64,000 nt of DNA from Sphagnum compactum. Lineage: Eukaryota; Bryophyta; Sphagnopsida; Sphagnales. Position 1 is the stretch's first letter; each line of letters opens with the position of its first letter. The notes under the pieces were generated by a model. The model made no database searches, was not told the origin of the DNA, and saw only the letters and a list, made by a program, of their open reading frames with translations. The position numbers were made by a program, and so were the translations under genes. The DNA lies in the NCBI GenBank assembly GCA_965153455.1, contig OZ234504.1, forward strand, positions 558,001 to 622,000, read 5' to 3'. Positions 12,313 through 25,315 of this stretch are shown here, one piece after another.

Positions 12313-13533
12313 TTGGTGAAACTTACCCATGAGAAGGAAACCCATTCATCTGAATGTTGTGAGTCTTCTCTGCAAAGGTTTGGAGTTCTTAGTAGCAACA
12401 CCAAAAAAAAGAAGGTAAAGGACATTTGCATTAAACATCCAACAATAAGTTGTTGTATGTTGGTTTGTTTTATGGCAATGGCTCAGAAAAGGATTTGCAA
12501 CACCATAGAAATATGGAAACAATTTGCAAAATTTAAGGACTAATTCCTTAGATATATGTGGTCATGTTCTACCTTCGATGTCAAGTCTAGACAAGCAATT
12601 AGCTTAAGAAGCTTTTCTTATGGAAAACAAGGCAGCAACACCACCACCACCACTCAGTTTCAAGCAAATGCCTATTCCTGTAGTTGCCAATGGAGATACA
12701 ATGGGTAAGATTTTTTGGGTTTGTTTCAATGCAAAAGGTGACGCAATTAAATGTGCAATCCTGTGAAATCTTTGGGAGTTTAGAACAACTTCATTATGTT
12801 CTGATGGGTGTGTAGTTTTGTGGAATGTTTAAGAGTTTAGGGCAACTTCAAGGTGGTGTTATGGGTGGATATGCCAAGTCGAGTGTAAATAATATTATTG
12901 ACATTGAAAAGGAACCCATGAAGGGGGTCCAGGTCAATTCAAACGGCCTGAAGAAGAAAGGTGGTTGTCATGTTCACACTCTATGGTTACCACAATCTAC
13001 TTTTGGATGATAGGCCTCCTCTCAAGGGGCAATTGCCACTACCAACAAAAGAAATGCAATCAATACTTCCACCCACCAATAAGATAATCTCAAATGTGGT
13101 CCAAACATCTTCAGGAATTCACTCTAAGGTTTTCCAGAATCTGCTCTTGGATGATAGGCTTCCTTTCAAGGGGCAATTGTTTAATATGTGGTTCTATTCA
13201 AGTGATCATGCTTGCATAAGAATTTTGAGGATCTTATGCTTTTGAGTGATTGCCATGGTAGGGAATTTTAAAAAGCATCTAGGTGTGGTTGCAGCAACAA
13301 CCATTGCAATTATTGCAACTACCATCTACTTCAGAGATGAAGCAATATTCCAAGATTTTCCTTCAAACTTCCTAATGGTATATTGTTTGGAAATAAGCAA
13401 ACAAAACCTGACCACTAAAGTAAGCTGGATAAGACTACTAGCAACTCCCAGCCGATCAAAGGACTTGAATCGAATCCTGGATTTGTTCAAAAGACTAAAA
13501 ATGACTCACAAACCTACAAGATTTGATAAATGA
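12313..13533 (+). other. Unrecognised sequence with coding-like base composition
   Basis: This stretch is less AT-rich than its flanks and holds several short plus-strand open frames (12313-12543, 12825-13010, 12961-13245, 13246-13533) in different frames. A proline run near 12640 is followed by LSFKQMPIPVVANGD in another open stretch. A segment with TTGGATGATAGGC and AAGGGGCAATTG occurs twice (about 12985-13035 and 13140-13182), so part of it is locally duplicated. I recognise no family. It could be a decayed gene fragment carried by a transposon. No intact gene is claimed. Confidence 0.35.
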
Positions 13534-15285
13534 TAATGAACACATGCAAAAGTAAAGCACTTGAAAAAATATCTAGAAAAAAGGAAGATGGAAGACAAGA
13601 CAAATGGGTGGGGTTTTAGCACAAGTGTCACATTCAAAAAATGAGCATATGTATTGTGCTCATATATAGATTTTTAAACCTTTTGGACTTCTAATATTTT
13701 TAGTAGATTCAAAACACCATAAGACATATAATTGTTTCTAGATGTAACACCCTGAAAAGTTGAAGGCTTTTTGTGAATAATATGGAACACCAAACGAGTT
13801 TGTCTATTTAATATGAAGAGAACTAGACACCTTATGGCTTTCCAATATTCGTCTTCTCAACTTCCATTTCAATGTGTATAAAAGAATAAAGTAACATGAT
13901 AAATAACTAACTTAGAATTTGATTTTTGCAATCATGGCTCCAAGTTCTTTAAGTAAATTACATTCTGTGCTCCAAAACCTGATAACAAAATCTTCACTTC
14001 AATTTCCTATGTTGGCACTAGACAAAGCATCAGTATCACCATAAAAAAAACAATGGTGTGCTACCACGGGCCAAGAGACATTTTTGGACAACTGTGGATG
14101 TCAGGATTTTCAAATCAAATAATCGTTTCAAAGCTACGGACAACTAAGATGGTTGGGTGCAGAAAAAGACAATATTTTTCTCAACACACAACAACTATTT
14201 GCCATGTCCAGGTATTCTACATACAAAGGCCCAACTGTAAGTTTAGACCAAGTTGTTACAAAAAATGTAATATTGTTTGATTTTGATGTTAGCACCAATA
14301 GATTTCCATTAGAGCTCCACACACTCCTGTTGATAGAGATAATTGAATCCTTGATCAAAATAACATGTTTCCAAATCCAAAGTGTCATGTTTCAATCTGA
14401 TTTTTAGTTTTTTTGCAACAAAGTCCTTGCCTTTCATGGCATAATTTGATCTAACAACAAAAGCACACAAACATAATTTGAAAATATGTTTTCATGCAAA
14501 TGTCTAAAGTAGATTATAATCCATCAAACCAAGAGGTTACAATTTAGTTTCTACAAATTTAAAGGATTGAAGGATTCACTTCCCAACTGATGTCAATTTC
14601 AAAGGTTGTGCTCATTTAAACATTGATCACTTATATACACCATTTTGCATTCACACACTGGGCACAGCTAGTCCTCATCTCCAGGTGGAATTCCAGATTA
14701 AGAAGACACTAGTATCTTCAAATACATTGTTGAAACATCTAGACCTATTTGAAAAGGGGATTGCAGCAATTGATGCAACTTTTTCACAATCAAAAAGTGA
14801 ACTTTCATATTTTTCACAATCAAAAAGTGACTATCATATTTTTCTATTTGATTGATCATATGTCACGCATTCATTTGTCCAAAAATTGTTAGCTAGCATG
14901 GATGAAATCATTAAATGAGATGAACTAAACATAATAAAAAATTGCATATTAATGACTAGATTTTTACCTTTTTTAGTCGTAAATAACACATGCGGTTACA
15001 AATTTTTTAGTCATATAAATTTTAATTACAAAAAAAATTTTGATCAACATGTTAACACATTTGAAACATGTTAAGAAAAAGTACAAATCATTAATTGTTA
15101 AGATGATAGTTAACAATGGGATGATGGAAGCAACCAAAGTCAATTTGATGAATGTAAGTGATGTTTAAATTTTGAGCTTGTCATGTGTATTGCCTATGTC
15201 AGAATCTGTCAACACTTTGGTTTACATAGGTCATGGGTGTTTTCATGTGTGTTCACATTGCAATTATTGAAATCTACCAAGTTGA
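13534..15285. other. Intergenic, no gene recognised
   Basis: Short overlapping frames at 14053-14407 occur on both strands and show no recognisable domain. A small tandem duplication (ATTTTTCACAATCAAAAAGTG) lies at about 14786-14835. Confidence 0.5.
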
Positions 15286-16160
15286 TTGATACAAAATGAT
15301 AGTGATCCACACATTTCATTTCAAATTGAAAATTTTCCTAAGTTCATGGATGTTGCAAACACATCTTGTAGGATTATCCAAGAATGGGTGACTCATCTAA
15401 ATGATGGCATTAAGCATTTGACTTTTTGCATCATTCAACAATTTCACATGGTTCATTTTGTTGATTCTTTAATTAGCATCCATTCTACAATTACTCCAAA
15501 AGGTTTTCATCAAACTATTAGAAGTATCAAAGTTCCATGCATTGTTGCTTATGACTTAGTTGTCTTCGAGTTGGAACAAAGGTTTTTAGATCACGAATTG
15601 ATGAATGATCTTGGGATTATTTACCCACAATATTGGTTATAATTGAATTGTGAATCCACCTTTATGGACCATCTAGCCATGATCAAATGACATTATTGCA
15701 TTTCTAAAATAGTTGTTACTATTGGCAAGTGGGTCCTTTACCCACTTTTGGGGGAAACTTTGGATTTATAAAGCTCATTTTTCAAGTTGACCATGAAGAA
15801 TCATGCTTCTAAACCTATGGCAAAATGTAAAGATGAAAATTCAATGATTAAATTATGGCATTAACTTGTTACAAATAGTTTGTTGGTTGTTCTTTGAATT
15901 CATAGGCATGCTGAATTGGCCATTGTTTAGGTCATTGGTAGTGTGGAAGATGAAAGAACATTTGTCATTGTATTTTTTATGAAGTTCAAATTACAAAATT
16001 GATTAGCAAAACATTTCAATATCACCATACAAACTTTTGCACAAGACTTTTTCATTAAGGAAAATTTTCTTTCTCAACATGTAATAACAATTAAAATGAT
16101 GGAGACAAGGCAAAGGTGGGAGCCAATGCATGAACGTTTGGGTTGGAGTTTGGACCTTGG
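15286..16160 (+). pseudogene. hAT-like transposase C-terminal relic
   Basis: The open stretch 15286-15642 encodes about 118 residues ending in LMNDLGIIYPQYWL. Translation past the stop continues as a recognisable but broken protein, with GKWVLYP near 15730 and IGSVEDERTF near 15934-15965, then FMKFKLQN and TIQTFAQDFF. The GSVEDER block followed by a Phe/Met/Lys-rich stretch resembles the C-terminal dimerisation region of plant hAT-type transposases. At least four in-frame stops interrupt the reading, so the copy is dead. No BED zinc finger or catalytic Asp region was found upstream, and I saw no terminal repeats. Family assignment is from motif memory and is moderate. Confidence 0.5.
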
Positions 16161-16164
16161 ATGC

Positions 16165-17980
16165 AAGGTATAAAATTATATTGCATTTTTCATTTCACAA
16201 TCATGTTTTGTTTTTGTATTATATAATACTAACATTATCAATTATTATAAATACTTTGTGTTACAATGGGAAAGTCCTCGTGACCAAGGTTCAAATCCCC
16301 TGCAAAGTGTTTAAAGTTAGAAGTTGTAATTTAAGAATCTATTTATAATTGTTGGACATGTTGCCAAATTGCATATGATAGTTATTTTTTAAAAGTTGAA
16401 AAATTGAACACCTTTTCACTTGTAGAATCTATTTTTCTACACATTAGTAGATGTTTATGTGAGAGCCACTAGGGACATTTAGCAACTTTAAAACTTTGTG
16501 CTTAATTTACATTGAATTACTTTTGCAATACAACCACCTATCCCTTTCATTTTTTTCCCAAATAGCCATAAAGGCTCTACCTGCTCACATTCACTTGCCA
16601 TTCATGCTACAATTAAAAACATAAAAATAAACATTGCCCTTGTTAAGAAACATTGGATTTTTCTAAATTAAAATTTAAATTGAAAATAACAAGATTTAAT
16701 ACATCTTTTAAAATATCTACCCCATATTCAAAATCAAGGTAAGTAATAATTGTAAGAAATTCAATATCCCACATGCTTTAAACTTTAGATTCATGATTGT
16801 TGTGCAAGTGGTTATGTTCAGTCTACTAAGTTGCTTTATATAAACCTACCTAATTATAACAAACAATTATGTATATTGATTCACACATGATAATTCATAT
16901 GAAAAGTCTTTGTTATTTCAATGTGCATGGGAAATCACATGCAGAACCATGGGGAGCCATGTGATGTGTAGACTTTAAACAAAAAAATATTCAGTTTCCT
17001 TGTGGATAATATATAAACTGGTGTTTATGACCTTTGAAAACACTTTACTAGATAGAAAATTAAGTTATTGTATGAATGTACAATTTCATAAAATAAAAAT
17101 GTGAAGGGAATTGAAATTTTTGTTTTGAAAAGTTTTGGCATTGTTTATGTATATGTGAAGTCTATGGTAGAAGAATGGTGTGACATCTTATTTATATATA
17201 GATAATAAAAAGGTGAAAAAATATCTATGCAAATAATAACATATATTTCCATAATTATGTAATAAACATACATAGTTTCAATCATAAACCTACTTGTGAT
17301 CAACAATCTTTCTAGAACAATGTGACTAACCATGTCACATTTGAAAATTTAACATCATGAAAAATAAAATTTTCCAAAAATCCTGCAAGTTCCAAAATAA
17401 TTAATCAGTGCCAAATCCATTCATGTACTATCATAATAAAATGTCATTCCAAAGCTCACCTTTGAGCTAATTACTATGTGTTTGATGTCACAATTCCTTT
17501 GGATGTGGGACCTTCAATGTCATATAAATGTAACAAAGAACTAGAAGATTTTTTTATCATATCCACCCATTTTGATGCTACTTCATTCTTTTCATATGTA
17601 AAATGTTAAAAAAATGTGAGCAAGAATGAGGCGAAGTACCTTTTTATCCACTTTACCATGCTTGCACCCAATAAAAGATAAATGCTAATTAATTGGTTAT
17701 TGCTAATAAGTCACCCCACTATGCGTATGTATGAGCATCTTTTGCCAAGGATGTCTTCCAAATGCTATTGAAGGTTAGTTTCAAACATTGATACTCTTGG
17801 TTGGGAATAAGCCATGGGATAATTTTGGAAATTCTTAAATAAGTTGTTCTATGTTGATAACAAGAGAAATAGTGGGTCAAAGTGATTTTTTGTGCTGAAT
17901 TTTGGCTATTTTTAGCCAATTATTCAAAGAAAAACAGGATAAAGATTTTTTTGGGTGTTCACATCTCCTATTAATTACAC
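16165..17980. other. Intergenic, nothing recognised
   Basis: AT-rich sequence with short random frames only. Confidence 0.5.
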
Positions 17981-17984
17981 CAGG

Positions 17985-18600
17985 TGCCTCCCAAGTTCAA
18001 TTTTCTTTGTTTTAGCAATGAGCCAATTTGATTGGCCCATCATTCAAAAAATGAAACTATGGATGCTCCCCAAAATAGAAGGTTTTATTTTGATATAGTG
18101 TCCATCCCCTTGAGCCCACCTATATAGGTGAAAGGATGACAACATTTGCCAAAGCATATGCGATAAAAGTGAGGGGCTGTGGAGAACACGTTGGGGAACT
18201 CATTGGAAACTTGGGGAACATATTGAGAACCTAATGACATTAGGAACTGGAAGGGAACTTAGTGAGAACACATTTGGGAACCAGGGAAAAATGAAAAAGA
18301 ATCCTCCCACCACGCAATTAGAAAAAGCAAGGCACCTTGGGTGCATGCTTGGGCCTTCCCATGGGCTGCATGAAATTTCTCTTTCCAAAAGAGTTTGCCA
18401 CCATTTTTGGCCCGGGCTAATACCGCCTGCAAAGAACAACCTACCTCCATTATAAACTGGGGGTACTTATTTTGTTTCATATTAATTAGTTGGGGGTGCC
18501 TCACAAGTTCAACTTTATATTTTTGCAATGAGCCAATTTGATTGGCCCATTGTGAAAAAAATGTTGAAACTATGGAGGCTCCCCAAATTAGACGATTCTA
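17985..18600. repeat. Direct repeat pair of about 110 bp
   Basis: About 110 bp starting GTGCCTCCCAAGTTCAA (17985-18095) recurs at 18493-18600. Both copies contain GCAATGAGCCAATTTGATTG, then GAAACTATGGA and GCTCCCCAAA. They are separated by about 400 bp of moderately GC-rich sequence. This could be a short element with terminal direct repeats or a local duplication; no TG...CA ends are clear. Confidence 0.65.
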
Positions 18601-19925
18601 TCGAAAGAAGGAGTGCCTCCCCCTTTGGTTTTTCTTGTCATCTTGCACATGTTGTCGCGCCCTGCATGGTTCTGCATAAAACCACACAGCATGGTTCTAC
18701 ATGCTTTTTTTAGTAGTTGAACTTTGAACTTTGATTGGTCTTTCGACCAGCGTTTTTTTTTATGCGAATTTTCGCCACTTGGCGAAAAAGGAAAAGAGTT
18801 GGCGAATCTAACAAAGGAAAATTTGAAAAAAAATCGCCATATTTTGAGGAAAAAAAAGCTAGATGTCACCACATTTAGACAGTGTGTTACTATAGGTCGC
18901 CAGAACTAGACAGGATTCCTAAAAAGATCTACTTGTTCACCAAGACAGTCGCCATCTACTGCTAATTAATGCTAGGATCCTAGCCCGTGCACCTACTTGA
19001 GGAATTTTTTAAAAAAAACCCTGCTTTGGAAGAGCAAAATACAACTGCTACTATTTTGTCCAGCCTTATTAGGATTTTACAAAAACAGAATTACTATAAG
19101 AAATAAATGCTATTACCATTATTGACCACTTTTGATTTGTAGTACAGGTATGTAAACGTCAGAGAAACACAAAATAACACTGACAAGTGGACCAAATTGT
19201 TCCACCTTGACGTTTAGTGGATAAGGTAACAAGCGGGTCGCGACTCGGTAGCACTGATTTTTTAGGAGAGTTTAGGCCATTTTGTCAAAAGTATGAAGGC
19301 TTTTTTACTTTTATAGTTTGAATATTGTCAAATTTGGCTAAGTATATTTATGGATGATTCAGTGTTTTCTTTGTGGCGAGATTTCGCCAAATTTCAACCT
19401 GAAAAATATGATTTCAAGTTATACAAAGGATTTTTCATTGAAAAATTGGCCTGAATTTGCCAGATTTTGAAGAAGAAAATTCAAATTGCCAGATTGTAAT
19501 GATAAGTTCCAGTAGGTAGCCAAGAATATACAAAGATTCTGGTTTTTTCCCTACTTTCATATCTAGCATGTAGCCAAATCTGGCGAAATTATCTTATGGA
19601 TTATCGTCAATTCAGCTAGATCACAAAATTGGGGGGAAAAAAAAACCCTGGGATGATTGTCTGTTGAGCAACAGCACAAAATTGAAAAAAATAGAAACAC
19701 TGGTTAGGACTTAGGACTCAGTAACACTGTACAACAGGACGTAAAAAAATTTTTATCAAAAAATCAAAAAATAAGAATAAAAATAAATATTGACCATGTT
19801 GGATTTGGAGTGGATTCAAACAGACAAGTGAGTCAGGAAAAAATATATTCTAAAATTTACGCTGTAGATTACTATTGTGCAATACAAGCTGGGCAGGCTG
19901 GTAAGCGAGGTTACAGATTTAAAAA
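18600..19925. other. Upstream region of RLK copy 2, no gene
   Basis: No supported open frame. The stretch has short palindromes around a GGCGAAA/TTTCGCC motif, for example an inverted TTTTCGCC-ACTT-GGCGAAAA near 18769-18788, and related TTTCGCCAAA or TCTGGCGAAAT at about 19380 and 19578. Similar CCAGATNTGGCT and GGCGAAATTTCGC sequences occur in the upstream region of RLK copy 3 (60750-61460), so this looks like shared promoter-distal sequence. Confidence 0.45.
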
Positions 19926-19934
19926 TGCAGGGAT

Positions 19935-20430
19935 TGTGTTATGATATTCTTTAACCGACTCTCGTGTGTTGTGCAGAGTTTGCCAGGGCCTTTCTAGGAA
20001 ATAGAAAAGAATAGTAAAAGATCAGTTCCGCATCCTCACGAGGAGGACCCCACCAAGGAAGGACCAGCGATGTCTTCGGAAGCCGGAAGCGGTCGTGGTG
20101 GTGGTTCCAGTACGCCCTCGCTCGGTATCAACCTGCCGTATCTAATACGCGGCTGGATTGCAACCTAATTCCTTACTTTGATATGTAAACGCTCTACTCG
20201 AGTCCTTCTTATGTTTTATATCATTAGTTATATCGTCCGTATATAAGATGCTCATGTCAGTAAACAATCGGGAAGGGGGGGACGGGTAGGGAATTAGAGA
20301 CGAAGAAGAACTGGAAAGATTTATCTATCACATAAGGGTGAACTTGAGTTGCTTGAATTTGTTGTGCAGTGTACAGCGCCTCTTGAGACGGTAGTTTGAA
20401 GGACCTGATCATGGTATTATTTTCGAAGTG
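19935..20430 (+). promoter_or_regulatory. Promoter and 5' leader region of RLK copy 2, paralogous to that of copy 3
   Basis: A GC-rich block at 19960-20110 (TAAAAGATCAGTTCC, ACCAAGGAAGGACCAGCGA, GCCGGAAGCG) matches 60520-60690 upstream of copy 3. A second block with GGCTGGATTGCAA and CTACTCGAGTCCT (20150-20210) matches 61048-61110. A TATA-like TATATAAG lies at 20240-20247. Downstream, GAGACGAAGAAGAA and GAGTTGCTTGAATTTG (20297-20365) match 61527-61600, presumably leader sequence. Right after AGGACCTGA (about 20400) the alignment with copy 3 jumps about 380 bp ahead, so the segment that holds the start codon and signal-peptide exon in copy 3 is missing here. Confidence 0.65.
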
Positions 20431-20487
20431 TTCAAGGATATTGCCACATACATGTGAATGAATGTTTTATCGTGTCTTCTGCTGCAG

Positions 20488-23400
20488 TGAATGCGTTGCA
20501 AGCCATTTTAGGAGATTGGAACCAGAGCACTCCCAGCGTCTCTACAAACTTGCCTGGCTGGTCCAATCAGAACGTCTATCCTTGCTTCTATAATGCTTGG
20601 AAAGGAGTACTTTGCGTGCAATATCCCATCCCAAACAGCACCAACAGAACGAGTATTGTTGTTGGCTTGTAAGACTTCCTACTACCTGCTACAGCATTGT
20701 AAAGAACTTTTCAAATTTTCCCGTGCAATATATTTCCAACGACGCTCCCTTGGCAAAAATGCCCCTTTGAAATAGAAGTGAAACTTCCACTCTCGGGAAG
20801 ATCCTAATTTGATTTGGAAAGGACCTTTCTTTTTTGTGGTTAGTTTCAGTTTTGACAATTCAATGTGGGTGGTGGTGGATGAACAGGATTTTGGATGGTG
20901 CTTCTATAGTGGGCACTTTGCCACCAGCGATAGGAAACCTGACAAATCTTGTCATCTTGGAAGTTTGTGAAGATAGTTGAAATCATGTGTACTGAAGTTA
21001 TTTTAGAAATGCAAATGCAAATTCTATAATAAATGACGATTACAACTAGACTAATAATTGGCCACACAGGAAGACAAACAATGGCTACAGAAAGTCATCA
21101 AGAATCCTCTGGGGTACTTCTCTCTGAAAAGTGTGTAAAAGAGCAGCTTTTTGTGTCCTTTTAGTTGTTGGAGTTCATATTTTACAAATGAACCATGAAA
21201 ACTTCTTTTGACAAATTTGTGCGACATGAATATTTTTTGCAGAAGTTTGACAAGCAACCCAGGGCTTACTGGTCCCATTCCTGCAGAGATTAATGACTTG
21301 ACAGTTTTGCAGATCTTGTAAGAAAATATTATCAAACAACTTGGTTCTATTCCACAACACTTTGTTGAAAATACATGTTGCATGTGCATAGGCTAGTATT
21401 AGCATTGATAGTAATATCCTTTGTTTCTACTTGTTTGACAATAATGTCATCTATTGCATGAACATAATTTCTTAATTTTAAAGTATTAAAACAGAATGAA
21501 TTTTGTGCACATCAATGATTGATAGTTTTTTTTTTTTTTCCCTCCAGGGATCTACACGATAACAATTTCAATGGAACCATTCCGGAATTCACAAACCTTA
21601 AGAACCTGCAAGAGTTGTAAGTCTAAATTTCCCTTTCAATAAACCATTTGCTAGTGTGTTTGTTTGCTATAATTAATCAAAATAACCTTGTAGTCAGTGA
21701 CTAATTTTAAGCTCTTATTGCTGTGGTTAGGGTTTGGGGACCCTTTCTAAACCCTAGACCCTAAACATGGAAACGCTGAGCCCTAAACCAACAATAGTGG
21801 GTAATGGCCAAAAAATAATTCAGGGAGAATTGTATTTGGATGAAAGGGCAAGAATATCGTCTTACAACATACGTATAACATAATTAGATGGAATATGATG
21901 TTTTGCACATGGATGTAAAGCTACAAACAACTTAAGGAATTACAACTACATGATATTCAAAATGGTCACTTTCTTATATCTAACTTCGGGAAGAGAGGAG
22001 AAAAAAAACAAGGTAGTAAAGAGATCGGTTTAGTTCTAGACTACATTGACTAAATTATAGATATATCTGCATGATTATTGTCCCTTTCCACATTGAAAAG
22101 CGTGAAGAGATGGAACTAATTCATTTTTGCTCATATTTCAGAGACTTAAGTGGGAATCAATTGACTGGTGAGATCCCCAACTTTGGTAGCATGCAATGGT
22201 TGCAAACTATTAAACTGTCTGGGAATAAATCATATGGGCAAAGTCCAGTGTTCCTTGATAGCGGCACATCACAAGGCCTTGCGAATCTAACAGCTCTAAC
22301 AACCTTGTAAGATGAAGTTTCACCACTCAAGTAAACAAATGAGATTACCATGTTTCTTGGTGTATGTGGTCTTTGTGAGATTTTAATATTTGGCCTTAAG
22401 TTTACCAGGTGTAATTCCATAGTAAATGTGTATTGAGAGATTTCTTGCAACTTCCTATCTATTTAAAATCAAGTAGTCTTGTTGTAATGTGCATTGCTTA
22501 ACAAAATATTTGTTGAATGTGTACATGTATTTGGATTCTAAGCATTCAGCTTTGTCATGTAGGGATCTGTCAAATAAGCATATGTTGTTTGGACCGCCAC
22601 CTGACCTTACAACAATGCCTACACTTCAATATTTGTGAGTGACTATTTCTTGAACTATAAAATATGTAACATTTTGAAATTTTCCTTTTCTTTTGGGTTG
22701 CATCCCTGGTTACCTTTCCAAACAAGTCATGCAACATCCAGATTGGACACTAAATTAGAATGCTTAAATCAGGTGGGTGTTTGTGCATGTGTGTGTATCA
22801 ATATGTAACACTACATATATAAGTATTTTTGCTCTTTATAATTATATATATTATCTAGAGGGCACATGATTAAGAGCCTTCTTTATTATGAGCTCAGGAA
22901 CATTAAATAGTTTTGATTTAGGTTTTTATGTGGAACATGGATTTGGTTAGATGCATTCTTTGATTTTGGCCAAATTGTCCAATGGAGAAGATATGTTTCT
23001 TACTAGTTTTTAAATTGGTCCCTTCTTTTGACTGTTGTTAATCATTTGATTTCATTGTGTATTGGAAATGCAAATTATTTTTCAGGAATTTAAGTATGAA
23101 CAGCTTTGATGGTCCTATAGATCCTGCATCCATCTTCAATCAATCTTCCAACTTGAAAGTGTTAGATCTATCTCGAAACAATTTTAATGGCCCCTTGCCC
23201 AACTTCAGTTTATTCTCAATGTCTCTACAACAATTGTAAGTTCACCTTGCTTGTTCATCACTAGTCATTTGAAGTTGCTATTTCAATAGAGTTGAATGAA
23301 AGCCACTAATTAATGTATCCATATGAAACCCAATCTTTTTACAGCTGAAAGGCATCATGGGTATACTTGTTTATCATAATGCAAATCATGTTAACTGACC

Positions 23401-25315
23401 TAATCTTGTACTAGCTTTAATATTGTCAAATAGTGATATGATTGATGATTATCTAAGCTTGGTATCACATCCCTATAAAAACCACCTTTGAAAGGAAGTA
23501 TTAGGTCAGTATACTCAATATTAATTCTTAAGGAATATATTTGTCCTATTGGGAAGCTCCAATAAATGATGAATTATTCTTGTTTATTTTAGGTGAACAC
23601 ATGGGATATGTTGTGCACCTCCAATTTATTTTAATTGTAGATAAAATTATTAAATAACCATTTTCATCTTGAAAGAAATTTAAGAAAGATTTGTCTTCAT
23701 GTGTTACATTAGGGATTTGAGTTATAATGGGTTCAGTTCACCTCAAGTTCCTACTTGGCTTTTTGGATTCAATCAACTACAAACATTGTAAGTACACGCT
23801 TTTCCCAACCCTCTTTTTTTTATGAATAATATAAACTAAGCCTTATGACAAATAATTTTTAAATTCTATGTATCTAAAAAATTCTCCAACAAGACCAAGT
23901 TTAGATTATTAGTTGTTGATTTCTTTTTTGAGATAGTAAATGTGCATTAATGATATAACAATCTCAGACCACTTGAGAGGGTAGTTGGTGGTTTGTTATT
24001 TGGTTCCTTATAGTATATATTATTTGATCATTGTATAGTTGTGTTTTAAGTGTCATAATTATTGGTTGACATTGTTCATGTTCTTCTATATATGCAATTT
24101 AAATTTGATGAGAATGTCTTTTTGTTTTAGCTTTTAAGGTTGAATCAAACAATGGTGTTTGACAGTTGGCACGTCATTTGATTTCATATTAAACATAAAT
24201 CAAAATTTCAAGGTTGTGGGTATTGTTGTATTTGCAGAGCACTAAGTGGATGTGGCTTAATTGGTTCATTTCCATATCAATTAGCAAGTTCCCTTCCACA
24301 ATTGCAAACCATGTAAAAAGTTTTCAACCTTAGTTCAGGTTGATGGACATGTGTGTATGTAGTTTTAAGAAATCAAAGATCAAATTTATAAATCACATCC
24401 TTATTATTTTTTGATTTTCTTGATCTAAATGTGTAGGTCATAAAAAATCAAAGCAACTTCTTTTCTTTGTTTATTTTTAGACTTGCCTTTTTATATATAT
24501 TATGTTGAAATTTACCTTTCTAAATATAAAACAAAAGGATTCATAATCATTTAGACCAATTTTGACCTAAATATGGTTTGTAACGATTACTTGAACAAGC
24601 AACCTTTTTAATATAATTTAAATTGCTTATAATAAGTAGTGTGTAGTATGATTTGAATCACATCCACTTTTTAAATAACCAAAAGTCTACATTGTTAGGG
24701 CTATTGGCTCAAAGATTGTTGCCTACCTAATACAATTTTTTTCTCCAAATTAATTCCTTCAGGAATCTTGACAACAACAACTACAATGGGACCCTATACA
24801 TAGGAAACATTTCGAGCTTGAGTAGGAAATTGCCAAATGGCACTATCAATGGGCATTTACAATCCTTGAACCTTACAAAAACAAATATCTCATATGTGGA
24901 TTACAACTCATCTGACATCACAGATGTGACTACTATTATCATGTAAGTAGATATTTTGATTTTTTCCAAAAGTAGCCAACATAAATTGTGCATGTCACTC
25001 TAATTTCTAATTTATTTGGTCTAAATACTATATGCCAAAGGTAGGTTCTATACATGAACACAATGTGATAAAAAAATATGAAATTAAATATTATTCACAT
25101 GTATTTTTATCTTTTTAAACTTGAATGACCTCTTAAAATAATAGAAAATTTAACAACATTTGTAACACATTTATGTAATATGTATGTCATCTAATACCAA
25201 ATGACTGTTAATATTTATGTTTGCAGACTTGAAAATAGTACATATTGTTCAATTACATCATTGCAAACAGATGGGCAAAGATGTTATTGTGCACAAAATT
25301 GTTTTATTATACCTG
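20488..25315 (+). pseudogene. LRR receptor kinase copy 2, ectodomain exons (start exon lost, one donor lost)
   Basis: Eleven exons can be laid out: 20488-20668, 20887-20958, 21243-21317, 21548-21616, 22142-22306, 22563-22634, 23086-23235, 23713-23787, 24238-24312, 24763-24942 and 25227-25315. They encode an N-terminal cap (GDWNQST, then CFYNAWKGVLC) and successive LRRs such as LHDNNFNGTIPEF, LSGNQLTGEIPNF, LSRNNFNGPLP, LSGCGLIGSFP. A Cys-rich end (CYCAQNC) closes the ectodomain. LRR boundaries are all phase 2, usually splitting a Leu codon. The layout resembles the extracellular part of LRR-VIII receptor kinases, plasma-membrane receptors. Two defects are visible: the homologous signal-peptide exon of copy 3 is deleted, leaving no ATG in frame, and the exon at 20887-20958 is followed by GG instead of GT (copy 1 has GTAAG there). 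No transmembrane or kinase exon follows within 20 kb; a kinase domain lies at 47851. Apart from these defects the frame is open. Confidence 0.8.
21725..21790. repeat. Short telomere-repeat-like tract in intron
   Basis: An intron of RLK copy 2 holds TTAGGGTTTGGGG and, 10-40 bp on, CTAAACCCTAGACCCTAAAC and GCCCTAAACC. These resemble the plant telomere unit TTTAGGG in both orientations. Such telo-boxes occur in plant promoters and introns and at repaired breaks. The tract is too short to be an interstitial telomere. Confidence 0.5.

Noticed and set aside
16262-16310. tRNA-like T-arm word GGTTCAAATCCCC
   Set aside because: No matching acceptor stem, D-arm or anticodon arm could be laid out upstream.
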